Shown one piece after another: positions 1-9,162 of a stretch of 36,644 nucleotides of DNA. Both the position numbers and the translations under genes were made by a program. Numbering within the stretch: position 1 is the first letter of the stretch; every line of letters begins with the position of its first letter. This DNA is from Rickettsiales bacterium (GTDB taxonomy: Bacteria; Pseudomonadota; Alphaproteobacteria; UBA8366). The DNA lies in assembly GCA_002724555.1 (NCBI GenBank), contig PBOZ01000041.1, positions 1 to 36,644 of the forward strand, given 5' to 3'. Below the pieces are notes generated by a model. The model did no database searches. It worked only from the letters and a program-made list of their open reading frames with translations, and was not told where the DNA came from.

Positions 1-1068
1 CAACCCGCGCAGCATAGTAGGCACCTCCATCGGCACAAAGCCGTAGTGATGAAGCCAGCGGAGGTCCGCGTCGAAGAATGTGCGGAGATCTGGAATTCCG
101 TATTTCAGCATGGCGATTCGCTCGAGACCCATGCCAAAGGCGAAGCCTTGGTACTGGTCGGGATCAATCCCGCCGGATCGGAGCACATTTGGATGTATCA
201 TGCCGCACCCAAGAATTTCGAGCCAATCATCGCCTGCCCCGATTTTGATATTGTCTCGACCGCGTGAACATCCAATGTCGACTTCGGCAGACGGTTCCGT
301 GAACGGGAAATAGCTGGGGCGGAACCGCACCGGCACGTCCTCTACTTCAAAATAAGCACGACAGAATTCGATCAAACAACCCTTCAAATGGCCCATGTGT
401 GATGTCTTGTCGACTACGAGGCCTTCGACTTGGTGAAACATCGGTGTATGGGTCAGATCTGAATCACACCGATAGGTTCGGCCGGGTGCAATTATACGGA
501 TCGGAGGTCTTTCGTTCTCCATAGTGCGAATTTGCACTGGCGAAGTATGCGTTCGCAGTACCATGCGCGAACCGTCATTTTTCTCCGGCAGGTAGAAGGT
601 ATCGTGCATCTGGCGGGCTGGATGTTCGGGTGGAATATTCAACGCTTCAAAATTATGGAAGTCATCCTCGATGTCCGGGCCCTCAGCGACCGAAAAACCC
701 ATTTCGCCGAAAATAGCAATCACTTCGTCTAAGGTCTGGCTAATAGGATGCAGACGTCCTATGCCCCCATAATTAACTGGTAGGGTCACGTCGACCGCTT
801 CGTCGGCCAGTCGCGCGTCGAGGGCCGCATCTTCTATGTTGGCCTTGCGCGCATCAATGGATGTTTGAATGGCTTTCTTGATCTGGTTAAGTGCTTGTCC
901 AGTGGCGCGGCGCTCATCCGGGTCGAGTGCGCTGAGATCCTTCATTAGGCTGGTGATCTGGCCCTTGCGGCCGAGTGCAGAGACGCGCAATTGCTCTAAA
1001 GAGGCAAGGTCATTTGCTGCCGCGATATCTTTAAGCAGAGCCTCTTTCAACTGATCAGGGTTTTTCAT
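1..1068 (-). CDS. pheS: Phenylalanyl-tRNA synthetase alpha subunit, C-terminus cut by window edge
   Basis: Class II aminoacyl-tRNA synthetase alpha chain, which charges tRNA-Phe as an (alpha-beta)2 complex with PheT in the cytoplasm. The reading frame is open from the ATG at 1068 down to base 1. After an N-terminal helical region it shows motif 2 ([12 protein letters not shown]), the stretch [10 protein letters not shown], and motif 3 ([14 protein letters not shown]). The visible sequence ends PTMLRGL, so probably only a few residues are missing. It lies 40 bases downstream of rplT on the same strand, as in the common rpmI-rplT-pheS-pheT operon; pheT would be expected just outside the window. 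The ribosome binding site is weak, which fits translation coupled to rplT. Confidence 0.96.
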   Translation of the reverse strand, partial: MKNPDQLKEALLKDIAAANDLASLEQLRVSALGRKGQITSLMKDLSALDPDERRATGQALNQIKKAIQTSIDARKANIEDAALDARLADEAVDVTLPVNYGGIGRLHPISQTLDEVIAIFGEMGFSVAEGPDIEDDFHNFEALNIPPEHPARQMHDTFYLPEKNDGSRMVLRTHTSPVQIRTMENERPPIRIIAPGRTYRCDSDLTHTPMFHQVEGLVVDKTSHMGHLKGCLIEFCRAYFEVEDVPVRFRPSYFPFTEPSAEVDIGCSRGRDNIKIGAGDDWLEILGCGMIHPNVLRSGGIDPDQYQGFAFGMGLERIAMLKYGIPDLRTFFDADLRWLHHYGFVPMEVPTMLRGL

Positions 1069-1108
1069 CGCCAAACTGTCCGTCTCTGAGCCAATGCACG
1101 AGAGGGCC

Positions 1109-1468
1109 TTAGGAGACCAAGGCGGCCTGAGATTGGTCGATCAGGTCTTTAAACGCTTCTGGCTCGCGCACCGCAAGATCGGCAAGAACTTTCCGATCGA
1201 GTTCGATGCCGGCCTTCTTCATACCGTTCATAAACTGCGAATATGTTACGCCATGCTGCCGAGTGCCTGCATTAATACGCTGGATCCAGAGCGCCCGGAA
1301 ATTCCGTTTTCGTGCACGACGGTCACGATAGGCATATTGCAGATTTTTTTCGACCCGCTGGATTGCGGCGCGGAATGTGTTTTTAGATCGACCCCGCGAG
1401 CCCTTGGCCTGTTTGAGAACTTTTTTGTGGCGGTTCTGCTTGGTCACACCGCGTTTTACACGTGCCAT
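1109..1468 (-). CDS. rplT: 50S ribosomal protein L20
   Basis: Large-subunit ribosomal protein of 119 residues, the normal length for L20. The very basic N-terminus ([18 protein letters not shown]), a [14 protein letters not shown] segment and the motif [17 protein letters not shown] are diagnostic of the family. L20 binds 23S rRNA early in 50S assembly and in several bacteria represses its own operon. A purine-rich GGGGCG sequence precedes the ATG. It follows rpmI by 12 bases and precedes pheS, so the three are probably cotranscribed. Confidence 0.98.
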   Translation of the reverse strand: MARVKRGVTKQNRHKKVLKQAKGSRGRSKNTFRAAIQRVEKNLQYAYRDRRARKRNFRALWIQRINAGTRQHGVTYSQFMNGMKKAGIELDRKVLADLAVREPEAFKDLIDQSQAALVS

Positions 1469-1480
1469 TTGAGCGCCCCT

Positions 1481-1678
1481 TTACATCCGTATGAAGTTGC
1501 GTTTAACGATTCGTGCATCCGCGTCACACATGATTTGCGTGCCGCGGTTGGTACGTTTCATTTTTTGCGACCGACGCCTCAACATGTGTCGGAGGTTAGC
1601 GCTATTAAAGCGGACCTTACCTTTGGCTGTGATTTTAAAACGCTTCTTAGCGCTGCTCTTGTTTTTGAGCTTGGGCAT
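1481..1678 (-). CDS. rpmI: 50S ribosomal protein L35
   Basis: Small basic ribosomal protein of 65 residues, as usual for L35. It begins [20 protein letters not shown] and contains [15 protein letters not shown], both typical. The ATG is preceded by AAGGAAAATCGAA, a good ribosome binding site. It is the first gene of the rpmI-rplT-pheS group here. Its promoter must lie in the 143-base divergent gap shared with the plus-strand SDR gene, because infC, its usual upstream neighbour, is separated from it by about 2 kb of opposite-strand genes. Confidence 0.98.
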   Translation of the reverse strand: MPKLKNKSSAKKRFKITAKGKVRFNSANLRHMLRRRSQKMKRTNRGTQIMCDADARIVKRNFIRM

Positions 1679-1821
1679 TTCGATTTTCCTTATCTTGCAA
1701 AACTTTGGTGAACCAAGGAGGCATACCCATAGCCATTAGGTTCTTCTTGCGACCGCGGCTTATAGCCTTATGGTTCTCCATATGCAAGCCTTCGCAGGCT
1801 ACCGAACAAGGAATAAACGAA

Positions 1822-2592
1822 ATGGATTTGGGTCTTTCAGGTAAACGAGTACTTATCACTGGTGCGTCTAAGGGCATTGGCCGTGCCATCGCTGAGGTTT
1901 TGGCGGAAGAAGGGTGCAGCTTGCACCTGGCCTCTCGAACGGAAGCAGATTTGGTGCAGGCGCGAGATGAAATTAACGAAAAACATGGCGTTCAGGTCAC
2001 GATTCATCCACTTGACCTCTCAGATGGGGAGAATGCGAAACGCCTCGCTAAGGATACCGATGGTATAGATATTCTGGTGAACAATGCAGGCGCCATACCG
2101 GGTGGCGATATTGAGATGGTGACCGAAGAGATTTGGCGTGAGGCGTGGAACCTCAAGGTGTTTGGATATATCAATATGTGCCGTGAGGTCTATCCTGTGA
2201 TGTGTAAGCGGGGCAGCGGCGTCATCTTCAACGTCGTCGGTATGGCGGGAGTTGGGCCTCGCGCGAATTACGTTGCGGGAAGCGTTGGTAATGCCGGCCT
2301 TGATGCCCTGACTGTGGCACTCGGCAGTGAGAGTATCAATTTTGGGGTTCGTGTTCTGGGCATCCATCCAGGTGCGATCGAGACGGAGCGGCTCACAACG
2401 CTCTATAAGCAGATGGCTAACCGCGACTTAGGTGATGAGAACCGTTACAAGGAAATGTACAAAGGTCTACCAGCAGACCGTCCGGGTACGCCAGAAGAAT
2501 GCGCGACGATTGCTGCTATGCTAATCTCAGAGAAGTCATATTGGATGAATGGTGTCGTTATACCAGTCAATGGCCGGGGGCAAGGCTGGTGA
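1822..2592 (+). CDS. Short-chain dehydrogenase/reductase with a non-canonical active site
   Basis: SDR-fold protein of 256 residues starting at ATG 1822 (MDLGLSGKRVLITGASKGIG), behind an AAGGAATAAACGA ribosome binding site; an open frame begins upstream at 1705 but does not look like SDR sequence. The nucleotide-binding motif TGASKGIG and the NNAG motif (VNNAGAIPGG) are present. The catalytic region reads FNVVGMAGVGPRANYVAGS: the Tyr is kept, but the usual Ser is not found at its expected place and the Lys four residues after the Tyr is Ser. An SDR subfamily with Y-x-A-G-S-x-G-N-A is known, so this is probably real. The substrate is unknown. It overlaps or abuts the next crotonase gene, so the two are probably cotranscribed. 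Confidence 0.9.
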   Translation: MDLGLSGKRVLITGASKGIGRAIAEVLAEEGCSLHLASRTEADLVQARDEINEKHGVQVTIHPLDLSDGENAKRLAKDTDGIDILVNNAGAIPGGDIEMVTEEIWREAWNLKVFGYINMCREVYPVMCKRGSGVIFNVVGMAGVGPRANYVAGSVGNAGLDALTVALGSESINFGVRVLGIHPGAIETERLTTLYKQMANRDLGDENRYKEMYKGLPADRPGTPEECATIAAMLISEKSYWMNGVVIPVNGRGQGW

Positions 2593-2603
2593 GTGAAGGT
2601 CGG

Positions 2604-3365
2604 GTGACAACTAAAATGGTCCAACACAATCGCGGGCCGTATGCATGGGTTACAGTCGAGAACGCCGCAAAAGCGAATTGTCTCTCAACATCGATTATTA
2701 CGCAGTTGCGCGATGCTTTTCTGGCGTTGATTGATAATGACAATCTGCGGCTTGTTATCCTTACAGGCGAAGGCGACCGCAGCTTTCTCGGTGGTGCTAA
2801 TTTGCATGAATTAAAAGAATTAACGCCTGAAAAGGCACGTGCTTTACTTACTCTGTTAAGTGAGGCGAACACTGCTATCCGCAATTTGCCAGTGCCCGTT
2901 ATTGCCCGTATAAATGGTGTTTGCATAGGTGCGGGACTGGAAGTCGCGGCCTCGTGCGACCTGCGGATTGCGGCATCCCATGCGCGGCTTGGTATGCCGG
3001 AAGTCGCGCTTGATCTTCCTTCGGTAGTCGAATCGGCACTCTTTCCCCGTATGATGGGATGGGGCCGCATGGCATGGATGATCTATCGTGGCGATCTACT
3101 GGATGCCAAATTATCTGAGCGATGGGGCCTCATTGAAAAAAGCTCCGAAGAAGGCGAGTTGGATGCAGATGTTGAGGAACTTGTTGAGACGATCCTCGCA
3201 AATGGGCCGGTCGGTATTCGGGCGCAAAAAGCGCTGATACGTGATTGGGAACGGATGTCGTTGCAGGATGGGATCATGGAAGGTGTGGAATCTATTGCTC
3301 AGGCGGTTAAAAGCGGCGAGTCCAGCCGATATATCGACCAGATGATCAGCGGGTTAAAAAAATAG
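2604..3365 (+). CDS. Enoyl-CoA hydratase/isomerase family (crotonase) protein
   Basis: Crotonase-fold protein of about 253 residues that would act on an acyl-CoA thioester. Oxyanion-hole segments are visible: SFLGGANLHELKEL and INGVCIGAGLEVAASCDLRI. Glutamates sit at both usual catalytic positions (GAGLEVA and GMPEVALDLP). The usual IPGAGGTQRL stretch is replaced by LPSVVESALFPRMMG, a variant found in some family members. The start is uncertain: GTG 2589 would overlap the SDR stop codon (GTGA), GTG 2604 has GAAGGT just upstream and was chosen, and ATG 2616 is also possible. Tight linkage to the SDR suggests a two-gene acyl-CoA unit. The substrate is not known. Confidence 0.88.
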   Translation: MTTKMVQHNRGPYAWVTVENAAKANCLSTSIITQLRDAFLALIDNDNLRLVILTGEGDRSFLGGANLHELKELTPEKARALLTLLSEANTAIRNLPVPVIARINGVCIGAGLEVAASCDLRIAASHARLGMPEVALDLPSVVESALFPRMMGWGRMAWMIYRGDLLDAKLSERWGLIEKSSEEGELDADVEELVETILANGPVGIRAQKALIRDWERMSLQDGIMEGVESIAQAVKSGESSRYIDQMISGLKK

Positions 3366-3666
3366 CTTAAGCTCAAACAGCGGGGCTGTGCTACATATAG
3401 GCGATATCGATATCGTAATCGAATAGGAAGGTAAAAGGCGGCCGCTGGCTCTGGGGTCACTAAGACTGGCTCGCCTTACCAGCTAAAAGGATGTGCACGT
3501 TAGAACGAGGCGCTTCCAGAAACCCAAAGGACACACGCTGGCGCTTCGCGTCCAAAACGCGACTAAGGATGTTGGGCTAATTATTTATCTGTCCACCATC
3601 GAAGTTTCCCAAATACTTGGGGCAAGAGGCGAACAAAAGAAATCAAAGTTTGTGTTTGTTTAGCGC
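3366..3666. other. Intergenic region between convergent crotonase and infC
   Basis: About 300 bases without a supported gene on either strand. Two perfect palindromes lie just after the crotonase stop: AGCTTAAGCT (3364-3373) and CGATATCGATATCG (3402-3415). No tRNA, signal-recognition-particle RNA or clear intrinsic terminator was recognised. Both flanking genes read into this region, so it probably holds 3' untranslated sequence. Confidence 0.5.
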
Positions 3667-4203
3667 TTAACGTGGCGCCAGAACCATCACCATTTGGCGG
3701 CCTTCCATCGACGGAAACTGCTCGACTTTCGCCAATTCCCCGGTATCCGTTCTAACCCGTTCCAAGACAGCGCTGCCAAGTTCCTGATGACGCAACTCAC
3801 GGCCCCGGAAACGTAAGGTCACCTTTACCTTGTCGCCGTCCTCCAGGAATTTGAACATAGAACGCATCTTCACACCGTAGTCGTGGTCATCAATATTCGG
3901 TCGGAATTTTATTTCCTTGACCTCGATTGTCTTTTGTTTCTTGCGGGCTTCGTTCTTACGTTTTTGTTCCTCGTATTTGAATTTACCGTGATCGAGAATC
4001 TTGCAGACTGGAGGGTCCGCATTTGGTGACAATTCCAGTAGGTCAAGGCCGGCATCTTGTGCCATAGCCAAGGCATCGCTGACTGGCACTATTCCGTGGT
4101 TTTCCCCGTTCTCATCGATGAGGCGCACTCGCACCACTTCAATTTCTTCGTTTACACGCGGCCCCTTCTTTTCCGGGGGTGCGTACACTGGTCTTCTGGC
4201 GAT
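3667..4203 (-). CDS. infC: Translation initiation factor IF-3 (AUC start)
   Basis: IF-3 of 178 residues, which binds the 30S subunit and enforces start-codon and initiator-tRNA selection. The N-domain carries [16 protein letters not shown] and [16 protein letters not shown]; the linker is basic ([13 protein letters not shown]); the C-domain holds [15 protein letters not shown] and ends [13 protein letters not shown]. The best start is the ATC codon at 4203-4201 (reading [11 protein letters not shown]), because a perfect AGGAGG (4214-4209) lies five bases upstream; a GTG at 4188 has no such site. Non-AUG infC starts are known to allow IF-3 autorepression. It lies 38 bases after thrS on the same strand. 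rpmI and rplT do not follow directly. Confidence 0.96.
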   Translation of the reverse strand: MARRPVYAPPEKKGPRVNEEIEVVRVRLIDENGENHGIVPVSDALAMAQDAGLDLLELSPNADPPVCKILDHGKFKYEEQKRKNEARKKQKTIEVKEIKFRPNIDDHDYGVKMRSMFKFLEDGDKVKVTLRFRGRELRHQELGSAVLERVRTDTGELAKVEQFPSMEGRQMVMVLAPR

Positions 4204-4214
4204 CGACGCCTCCT
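4201..4214 (-). promoter_or_regulatory. Strong Shine-Dalgarno with rare AUC initiation codon of infC
   Basis: Read on the minus strand, AGGAGG (4214-4209) is followed by five bases and then ATC (4203-4201), which opens the IF-3 frame. No ATG, GTG or TTG lies at proper spacing from this site. In Escherichia coli the rare AUU start of infC makes its translation sensitive to IF-3 itself, and the same logic is inferred here. Confidence 0.75.
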
Positions 4215-4241
4215 CTTAGTTATTACCTCAGCTGTGCGGCT

Positions 4242-6191
4242 CTAACTCCCAAATTTTTTCCGGTCGAGATTATTTTTCGCTGCCGGATATGCCGCCTCTT
4301 CTGCAAGTTTATGAATCGCGTCATCGAGCGCAAGGATTTCTTGATTTTTTCCACCGAGGCGTCGAATAGCGACTGTCCGTTCATCCGCTTCTCTTTTGCC
4401 GACAACCAAGAGAATAGGGATTTTTGCTAGACTGTGCTCACGGACCTTATAGTTAATTTTTTCATTTCGTAGATCAAGATCGACTCGTAGGCCGGCCATT
4501 TTGCATAATTCGGTGACTTCCTGTGCGTAATCGTCGGAATCGCTCGTGATTGTCGCAATAACAGCTTGGGTCGGAGCCAGCCAAAGCGGCATGCGTCCCG
4601 CATAATGCTCAATAAGAACACCAAGAAAACGCTCGAACGAGCCGAGAATTGCGCGATGCAGCATTACCGGGCGATACCGTCCGCCGTCTTCGCCGACATA
4701 ACTCGCGTCAAGTCGCTCTGGTAAAACGAAATCAACTTGCAATGTGCCGCATTGCCAATCTCGTCCGATAGCATCACGGAGAACAAACTCCAGCTTTGGC
4801 CCGTAAAAGGCGCCCTCGCCAGGGTTCATGATTATCTCAACGCCGGCCGCATTGGTGGCGTCCATTAAAGCTTTTTCAGCTTGATCCCAGACCGAGTCTT
4901 CACCTGCCCGTACCGCAGGACGGTCAGAAAATTTGATAACGAAATTCTCAAAACCAAAATCACGGTAAATGGAATCGAGCAAGTCGATGAAGAGCTTCGT
5001 CTCTTCCTCGATCTGACTTTCCATGCAGAAGATATGTGCATCATCTTGTGTAAAGGCTCGGACTCGCATCAAACCGTGTAATGCGCCGGAAGGTTCGTTC
5101 CGGTGGCAGGATCCAAATTCAGCCATCCGCAATGGTAAATCCCGATAACTCTTGATGCCTTGTTTGAAAATTTGAACGTGGCCGGGACAATTCATCGGTT
5201 TTAGGGCAAGAATCTTATCACCTTCATCATCTGCCGTGAACATGTTCTCGCGGAACTTGTCCCAGTGACCGGATCGCTCCCAAAGAGTGCGGTCAATGAG
5301 CTGCGGTGTTTTGACTTCAACATAGTCGGCGTCTTCCAGACGGTTCCGCATGTATCGTTCCGCTTCGCGGTACATGGTCCAACCCTTTGGGTGCCAGAAT
5401 ACGCTGCCAACGGCTTCTTCTTGAATGTGGAATAAATCCATCTCCCGTCCGAGGCGACGGTGGTCGCGTTTTTCTGCCTCCTCGAGGCGGTGGAGATAAG
5501 CCTTTAGTTCCTTTTCCGTCCGCCAGCATGTGCCGTAGATGCGTTGCAGTTGAGGGTTGTTGGCGTCTCCACGCCAATAGGCGCCGGCCAGTTTCAGCAA
5601 TTTGAAGGCCTTACCCAGTTTGCCCGTTGAGGGCAAGTGTGGTCCGGTGCAAAGGTCGAGCCAGTCGCCTTGCCGGTAGATCGAGATTTCTGCATCGGCG
5701 GGAATCGTGCCGATATGCTCGGCTTTAAATGTCTCGCCCGCGTCACTGAAATATTTTATCGCGGCGTCGCGATCCCATACCTCGCGGATGATCTCTTCGT
5801 CTCGGTCGACGATTTTTTGCATCCGTTTTTCCATGGCTTCAAAATCGTCTGGTGTGAACGGCTCTTTACGGAAAAAATCATAGTAGAAGCCATCCTCGAT
5901 GGCGGGGCCAAAGGTTATTTGCGTTCCAGGGAAGAGCTCTTGTACGGCCTCGGCAAAGATGTGGGCCGCGTCATGGCGCAGGAGTTCAAGGGCATCTTCG
6001 TGATCGCGGGTTACAATCTCAGCGTCTGCGTCGACTTCAATGCTATGCGAGAGGTCGCGTAATTTACCGTCAACTTTGATCGCGAGCGCTGCTTTGGCCA
6101 GGCCAGGCCCGATGTCAGCCGCGAGTAACATGCCCGTTACCGGACCATTAAAATTTCGGACGCTGCCGTCCGGAAGAGTTATAGCTACCAT
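4242..6191 (-). CDS. thrS: Threonyl-tRNA synthetase
   Basis: Class II synthetase of 649 residues that charges tRNA-Thr and edits Ser-tRNA-Thr. Domains in order: TGS ([14 protein letters not shown]), the editing domain with HDAAH and CTGPH zinc/editing motifs, the catalytic core with KFRENMFT, the zinc ligand Cys in LKPMNCPGH, and motif 3 [19 protein letters not shown], then the anticodon-binding domain ([20 protein letters not shown]). An ATG at 6209 is possible, but the ATG at 6191 has AAGGAA at good spacing and fits family N-termini. It lies 45 bases after the GT9 gene on the same strand, so some transcription may come from the glycosyltransferase promoter. Confidence 0.98.
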   Translation of the reverse strand: MVAITLPDGSVRNFNGPVTGMLLAADIGPGLAKAALAIKVDGKLRDLSHSIEVDADAEIVTRDHEDALELLRHDAAHIFAEAVQELFPGTQITFGPAIEDGFYYDFFRKEPFTPDDFEAMEKRMQKIVDRDEEIIREVWDRDAAIKYFSDAGETFKAEHIGTIPADAEISIYRQGDWLDLCTGPHLPSTGKLGKAFKLLKLAGAYWRGDANNPQLQRIYGTCWRTEKELKAYLHRLEEAEKRDHRRLGREMDLFHIQEEAVGSVFWHPKGWTMYREAERYMRNRLEDADYVEVKTPQLIDRTLWERSGHWDKFRENMFTADDEGDKILALKPMNCPGHVQIFKQGIKSYRDLPLRMAEFGSCHRNEPSGALHGLMRVRAFTQDDAHIFCMESQIEEETKLFIDLLDSIYRDFGFENFVIKFSDRPAVRAGEDSVWDQAEKALMDATNAAGVEIIMNPGEGAFYGPKLEFVLRDAIGRDWQCGTLQVDFVLPERLDASYVGEDGGRYRPVMLHRAILGSFERFLGVLIEHYAGRMPLWLAPTQAVIATITSDSDDYAQEVTELCKMAGLRVDLDLRNEKINYKVREHSLAKIPILLVVGKREADERTVAIRRLGGKNQEILALDDAIHKLAEEAAYPAAKNNLDRKKFGS

Positions 6192-6236
6192 AAAATTATT
6201 CCTTGCCATCCTCGCATCGGCGAAGAGCGCACGTGT

Positions 6237-7157
6237 TTAGCGCAAGGTCAGTTTCCGTTCAACCTCTTCGACTTCGATATCCGCCAATTGATCCTTGCGG
6301 ATAATCTGAACGCTGGGTCCCCGTTGTCCACATAGCATTGGATTTGAAGCGCTAGAATACAGAACGATAGAATGACACCCTGTTGCGGCAATGAGGTGCA
6401 TTGGACCAGTATCGTTGCCAACAGCCGCAACGGCTTTACGTGAAAGTCCAGAAATTTCCATTAAGCTAGTTTGTTCCGATAAGTCGACCGCCTCTGGACA
6501 TGCGCCGAAGATGCCGTCAATGACTTCCCGTTCTGCCCGTGTACCAAGAATTACCGGTGTTATTCCTCGTCTGACGAGTCGTACTGCGAGTGACCCGTAG
6601 TGAGGCCACCGTTTATTTGGTCGATGAGGTGCGCCTCCAGGGACAAGGAGTATGTACTGTCTGGTTAATTTGAACCGTTGTATATCTCCGTCGAGCCAAT
6701 CACGTTCAAATTCGGTATTAGCCTCTACACCAGCCATTGCTAATTGTTCTGCTTGGCGCTCGAACGTGTGCATATAGTCGCGTTGCAGGTTGGCGTGTGG
6801 ATGCGAACAGCCGGCTGCAATCCCTGACCATTCTGGCTTTGGCGATCCAAAAAGCCTGAAATAGGCGCTAGACCGATTGGATGTTTGCAAATCGTAAACG
6901 CGTTCAGGATTGAGGTCGTGCAGCCAACGGCGCAACGCCAAGATGGCGTTTAATTGCCACCACGCAGGCCGAAGCCCAGCATGAATATTATCAAAGCAGC
7001 CCGACGCTTCGGCCAAAGGAACGAAAGGGGGTGTGGTGAGGAGGGTAATCTGTCGACCGGCGTGATGTTTTCGGATGGCATTGAATGGTCCAAGTGCTTG
7101 TACGAAGTCACCAAGGGCGCCGAGTTTTATTACTAGGATTGGCCGGTCTTTGATCAC
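6237..7157 (-). CDS. Glycosyltransferase family 9 (heptosyltransferase-like)
   Basis: Protein of 306 residues resembling ADP-heptose:LPS heptosyltransferases (GT9). The N-terminus ILVIKLGALGDFVQALGPFN matches the family acceptor-site motif with its catalytic-type Asp. The donor half has ILLVPGGAPHRPNKRWP, GNDTGPMHLIAATG and a final CGQRGPSVQII. Family members add heptose or related sugars to the LPS core on the inner face of the inner membrane; the actual sugar here is unknown. The start is GTG at 7157, overlapping the upstream GT4 stop (GTGA), so the two are translationally coupled. It lies just upstream of thrS. Confidence 0.9.
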   Translation of the reverse strand: MIKDRPILVIKLGALGDFVQALGPFNAIRKHHAGRQITLLTTPPFVPLAEASGCFDNIHAGLRPAWWQLNAILALRRWLHDLNPERVYDLQTSNRSSAYFRLFGSPKPEWSGIAAGCSHPHANLQRDYMHTFERQAEQLAMAGVEANTEFERDWLDGDIQRFKLTRQYILLVPGGAPHRPNKRWPHYGSLAVRLVRRGITPVILGTRAEREVIDGIFGACPEAVDLSEQTSLMEISGLSRKAVAAVGNDTGPMHLIAATGCHSIVLYSSASNPMLCGQRGPSVQIIRKDQLADIEVEEVERKLTLR

Positions 7158-8374
7158 GAGCCGACGGGCCTCGCGCCGGCCTGAGAATTTGCTACGGGTT
7201 CACTAAGTAATTCTTGATAGACGCCCAAGGTGGCGTTGCACATGCGAGTGAGGCTAAAATTTTTGCGCGCATTTGCTATCGCCTCTTCTGCTATCCGGTG
7301 CCGATGTTCCTCGCTTAACTGGATTGCATGGGCAACCCTCTCTGATAAGGTCCGGACGTCACCCGGTGGAAAGAGCCAGCCGGTATTGCCGTGACGGACA
7401 ATTTCCCGGCTGGCACCGTGGTCGGAAGCGATAATTGGACGACCCATGGCCTGTGCCTCAACCATCACTCTTCCGAAGCCTTCCGGGTCGGTAGATGCTG
7501 AAACCACCACATCGGCCAACATGTAGGCGGCTGGCATGTCCCGGCATTCGCCAACGATATGAACGGCATCTTCGATTTTTAGCCGCTGCGCTGATTTTTC
7601 TAAAGATTTACGAAAGCCATCACGTCCTTGGTCACTTCCCACCAAAAGGCAGCGAATTTGTTTGTGCCGGATTTGTGCCAAAGCTTCGATCAGTACCTTT
7701 TGTCCCTTCCACTCAGTTAACCGGCCTGGCAGAAGCACGACTGGGACGCCGTCGGGTAATCGCCATTCTCGGGCAAGGTGGATCATTCGCTCGGCGCTCA
7801 CTTTTAAAGGGTTAAATCGATCAAAATCAACACCTCGATGAATAACGCGAATTCGGTTCGGGTTAACTGGGTAGTTTTCGAGTATGTGGTCTTTCAAAGT
7901 ATTGGAAATGGCGATAACGCGGTCGCCTTTTGCCATCACGCTGTTGTACCAATGCTTTAGTGTTGTGGAAAAGTTATAGGTAGCATGGAAGGTCGTCATA
8001 AAGTGGATGTTGGCCTGACGTGCCGCGTTAATTGCGCTATGCGCCGGCGCCCGGCTACGGGCGTGCACAATATCGGCACCTTCCGCCTCGATAAGGTTGC
8101 GAAGCCGCGTAATATTACGTCGAATGACAAATGGGTTTTTCGAGTGGAGGGGCATCTCGAAATGGTCGACGCCAAAGCGCTCTAATTCATAGACCATCGT
8201 GCCGCCTGAAGAAGCAACAATGGGCCGCCAACCGGTCTCTTTTAGCGCCCTGGCGATATCAAGGGTACCGCGCTCAACTCCGCCAGTCTCGAGCGAGGGG
8301 AGAACTTGCAGAATGGTAGGCGGTTTGGTGGCGTTGCCCGCAGGCGGTGTGGTACAATTCGCTTCTGAATTCAT
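7154..8374 (-). CDS. Glycosyltransferase family 4
   Basis: Retaining GT-B glycosyltransferase of 406 residues. It starts with a Pro/Thr-rich leader and then ILQVLPSLETGGVERGTLDIA, a typical GT4 N-domain. The C-domain shows VVLLPGRLTEWKGQKVLIEAL and the EX7E motif PEGFGRVMVEAQAMG, followed by IIASDHGASREIV. It probably builds a surface glycan such as LPS core or exopolysaccharide at the cytoplasmic face of the membrane; donor and acceptor cannot be told. It overlaps the GT9 gene by four bases. Its start is only 28 bases from the divergent hydrolase gene. Confidence 0.92.
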   Translation of the reverse strand: MNSEANCTTPPAGNATKPPTILQVLPSLETGGVERGTLDIARALKETGWRPIVASSGGTMVYELERFGVDHFEMPLHSKNPFVIRRNITRLRNLIEAEGADIVHARSRAPAHSAINAARQANIHFMTTFHATYNFSTTLKHWYNSVMAKGDRVIAISNTLKDHILENYPVNPNRIRVIHRGVDFDRFNPLKVSAERMIHLAREWRLPDGVPVVLLPGRLTEWKGQKVLIEALAQIRHKQIRCLLVGSDQGRDGFRKSLEKSAQRLKIEDAVHIVGECRDMPAAYMLADVVVSASTDPEGFGRVMVEAQAMGRPIIASDHGASREIVRHGNTGWLFPPGDVRTLSERVAHAIQLSEEHRHRIAEEAIANARKNFSLTRMCNATLGVYQELLSEPVANSQAGARPVGS

Positions 8375-8402
8375 TCGTTTTAGTTGCCAGGCTACTTAGC
8401 TT

Positions 8403-9161
8403 TTGTCCACAAGACCTTCAATCTTACCACGTTCGGGTGGTGTAACAATTGCCTATCACCATTTGCCTGGCGCTCTGCCGGGCGTGATGTTCTGTAGCGG
8501 ATTCAAGTCGGATATGACAGGGGGAAAGGCTCTTGCGCTAGAACAGCGGTGCGCGGCGACTGGACGCCAGTTCACTCGATTTGACTATCAGGGGCATGGC
8601 GCGTCTTCCGGCGCCTTTGAAGAAGGCACAATTGGCCAATGGCGGGCAGATAGTCTGGCGGTTTTGGATGAGGTGACTTACGGGCCACAGGTTATTGTTG
8701 GTTCTTCGATGGGTAGTTGGATCGGATTGCTACTTGCTGTGGACCGGCCAGAGAAGGTTTCCGGCTTTCTTGGCATTGCCCCAGCTGTTGATTTTACGCA
8801 AGCATTGCTGTGGCCACGTATGTCTGAAGAGGCTCGCCGGGAAATTGAGGAGAACGGGGTCTGGTACCGACATTCGGTTTACGAAGATGGACCATACCCA
8901 ATCATGAAGACTTTAATTGAAGAAGGCCGAAATAATTTGCTACTGCCAGGTCCGATACCGTTCAACGGTCCAGTCCGGCTTATTCACGGCATGCGCGACG
9001 ACGCGGTACCTTGGTCACATTCGGTTTACATTGCTCAAGGAATAGAGTCCGACGATATCGAGATTACTTTCGTGAAGGATGGTGAACACAGGTTGTCGCG
9101 GGATAGTGATCTAGATCGGATGATAAATCTGCTAGAGGATATTATTGGTAAGGTGGATTAA
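8403..9161 (+). CDS. Alpha/beta hydrolase (ABHD10-like thioesterase family)
   Basis: Alpha/beta-hydrolase fold protein of 252 residues. The oxyanion region PGVMFCSGFKSDMTGGKALAL, the nucleophile elbow VGSSMGSWIGLLLA (Ser in G-S-S-M-G) and a late His (DGEHRLS) are visible, giving a complete catalytic triad with an Asp in GMRDDAVPW. It resembles bacterial relatives of mammalian ABHD10, a depalmitoylating thioesterase; the substrate here is unknown. The start is a TTG at 8403 directly after an in-frame stop, without a strong ribosome binding site. The methyltransferase-like gene begins two bases after its stop codon. Confidence 0.87.
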   Translation: MSTRPSILPRSGGVTIAYHHLPGALPGVMFCSGFKSDMTGGKALALEQRCAATGRQFTRFDYQGHGASSGAFEEGTIGQWRADSLAVLDEVTYGPQVIVGSSMGSWIGLLLAVDRPEKVSGFLGIAPAVDFTQALLWPRMSEEARREIEENGVWYRHSVYEDGPYPIMKTLIEEGRNNLLLPGPIPFNGPVRLIHGMRDDAVPWSHSVYIAQGIESDDIEITFVKDGEHRLSRDSDLDRMINLLEDIIGKVD

Positions 9162-9162
9162 A

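Noticed and set aside
1094-1711. Open frame of 205 codons on the plus strand across rplT and rpmI
   Set aside because: It is antisense to two certain ribosomal protein genes; its protein has no recognisable motif and it lacks a ribosome binding site.
2020-2367. Antisense open frame within the SDR gene
   Set aside because: Fully inside a well-supported plus-strand gene; no family features.
3402-3415. CGATATCGATATCG palindrome as a regulatory operator
   Set aside because: Perfectly symmetric but a simple alternating repeat lying between convergent genes, where an operator has no gene to control.
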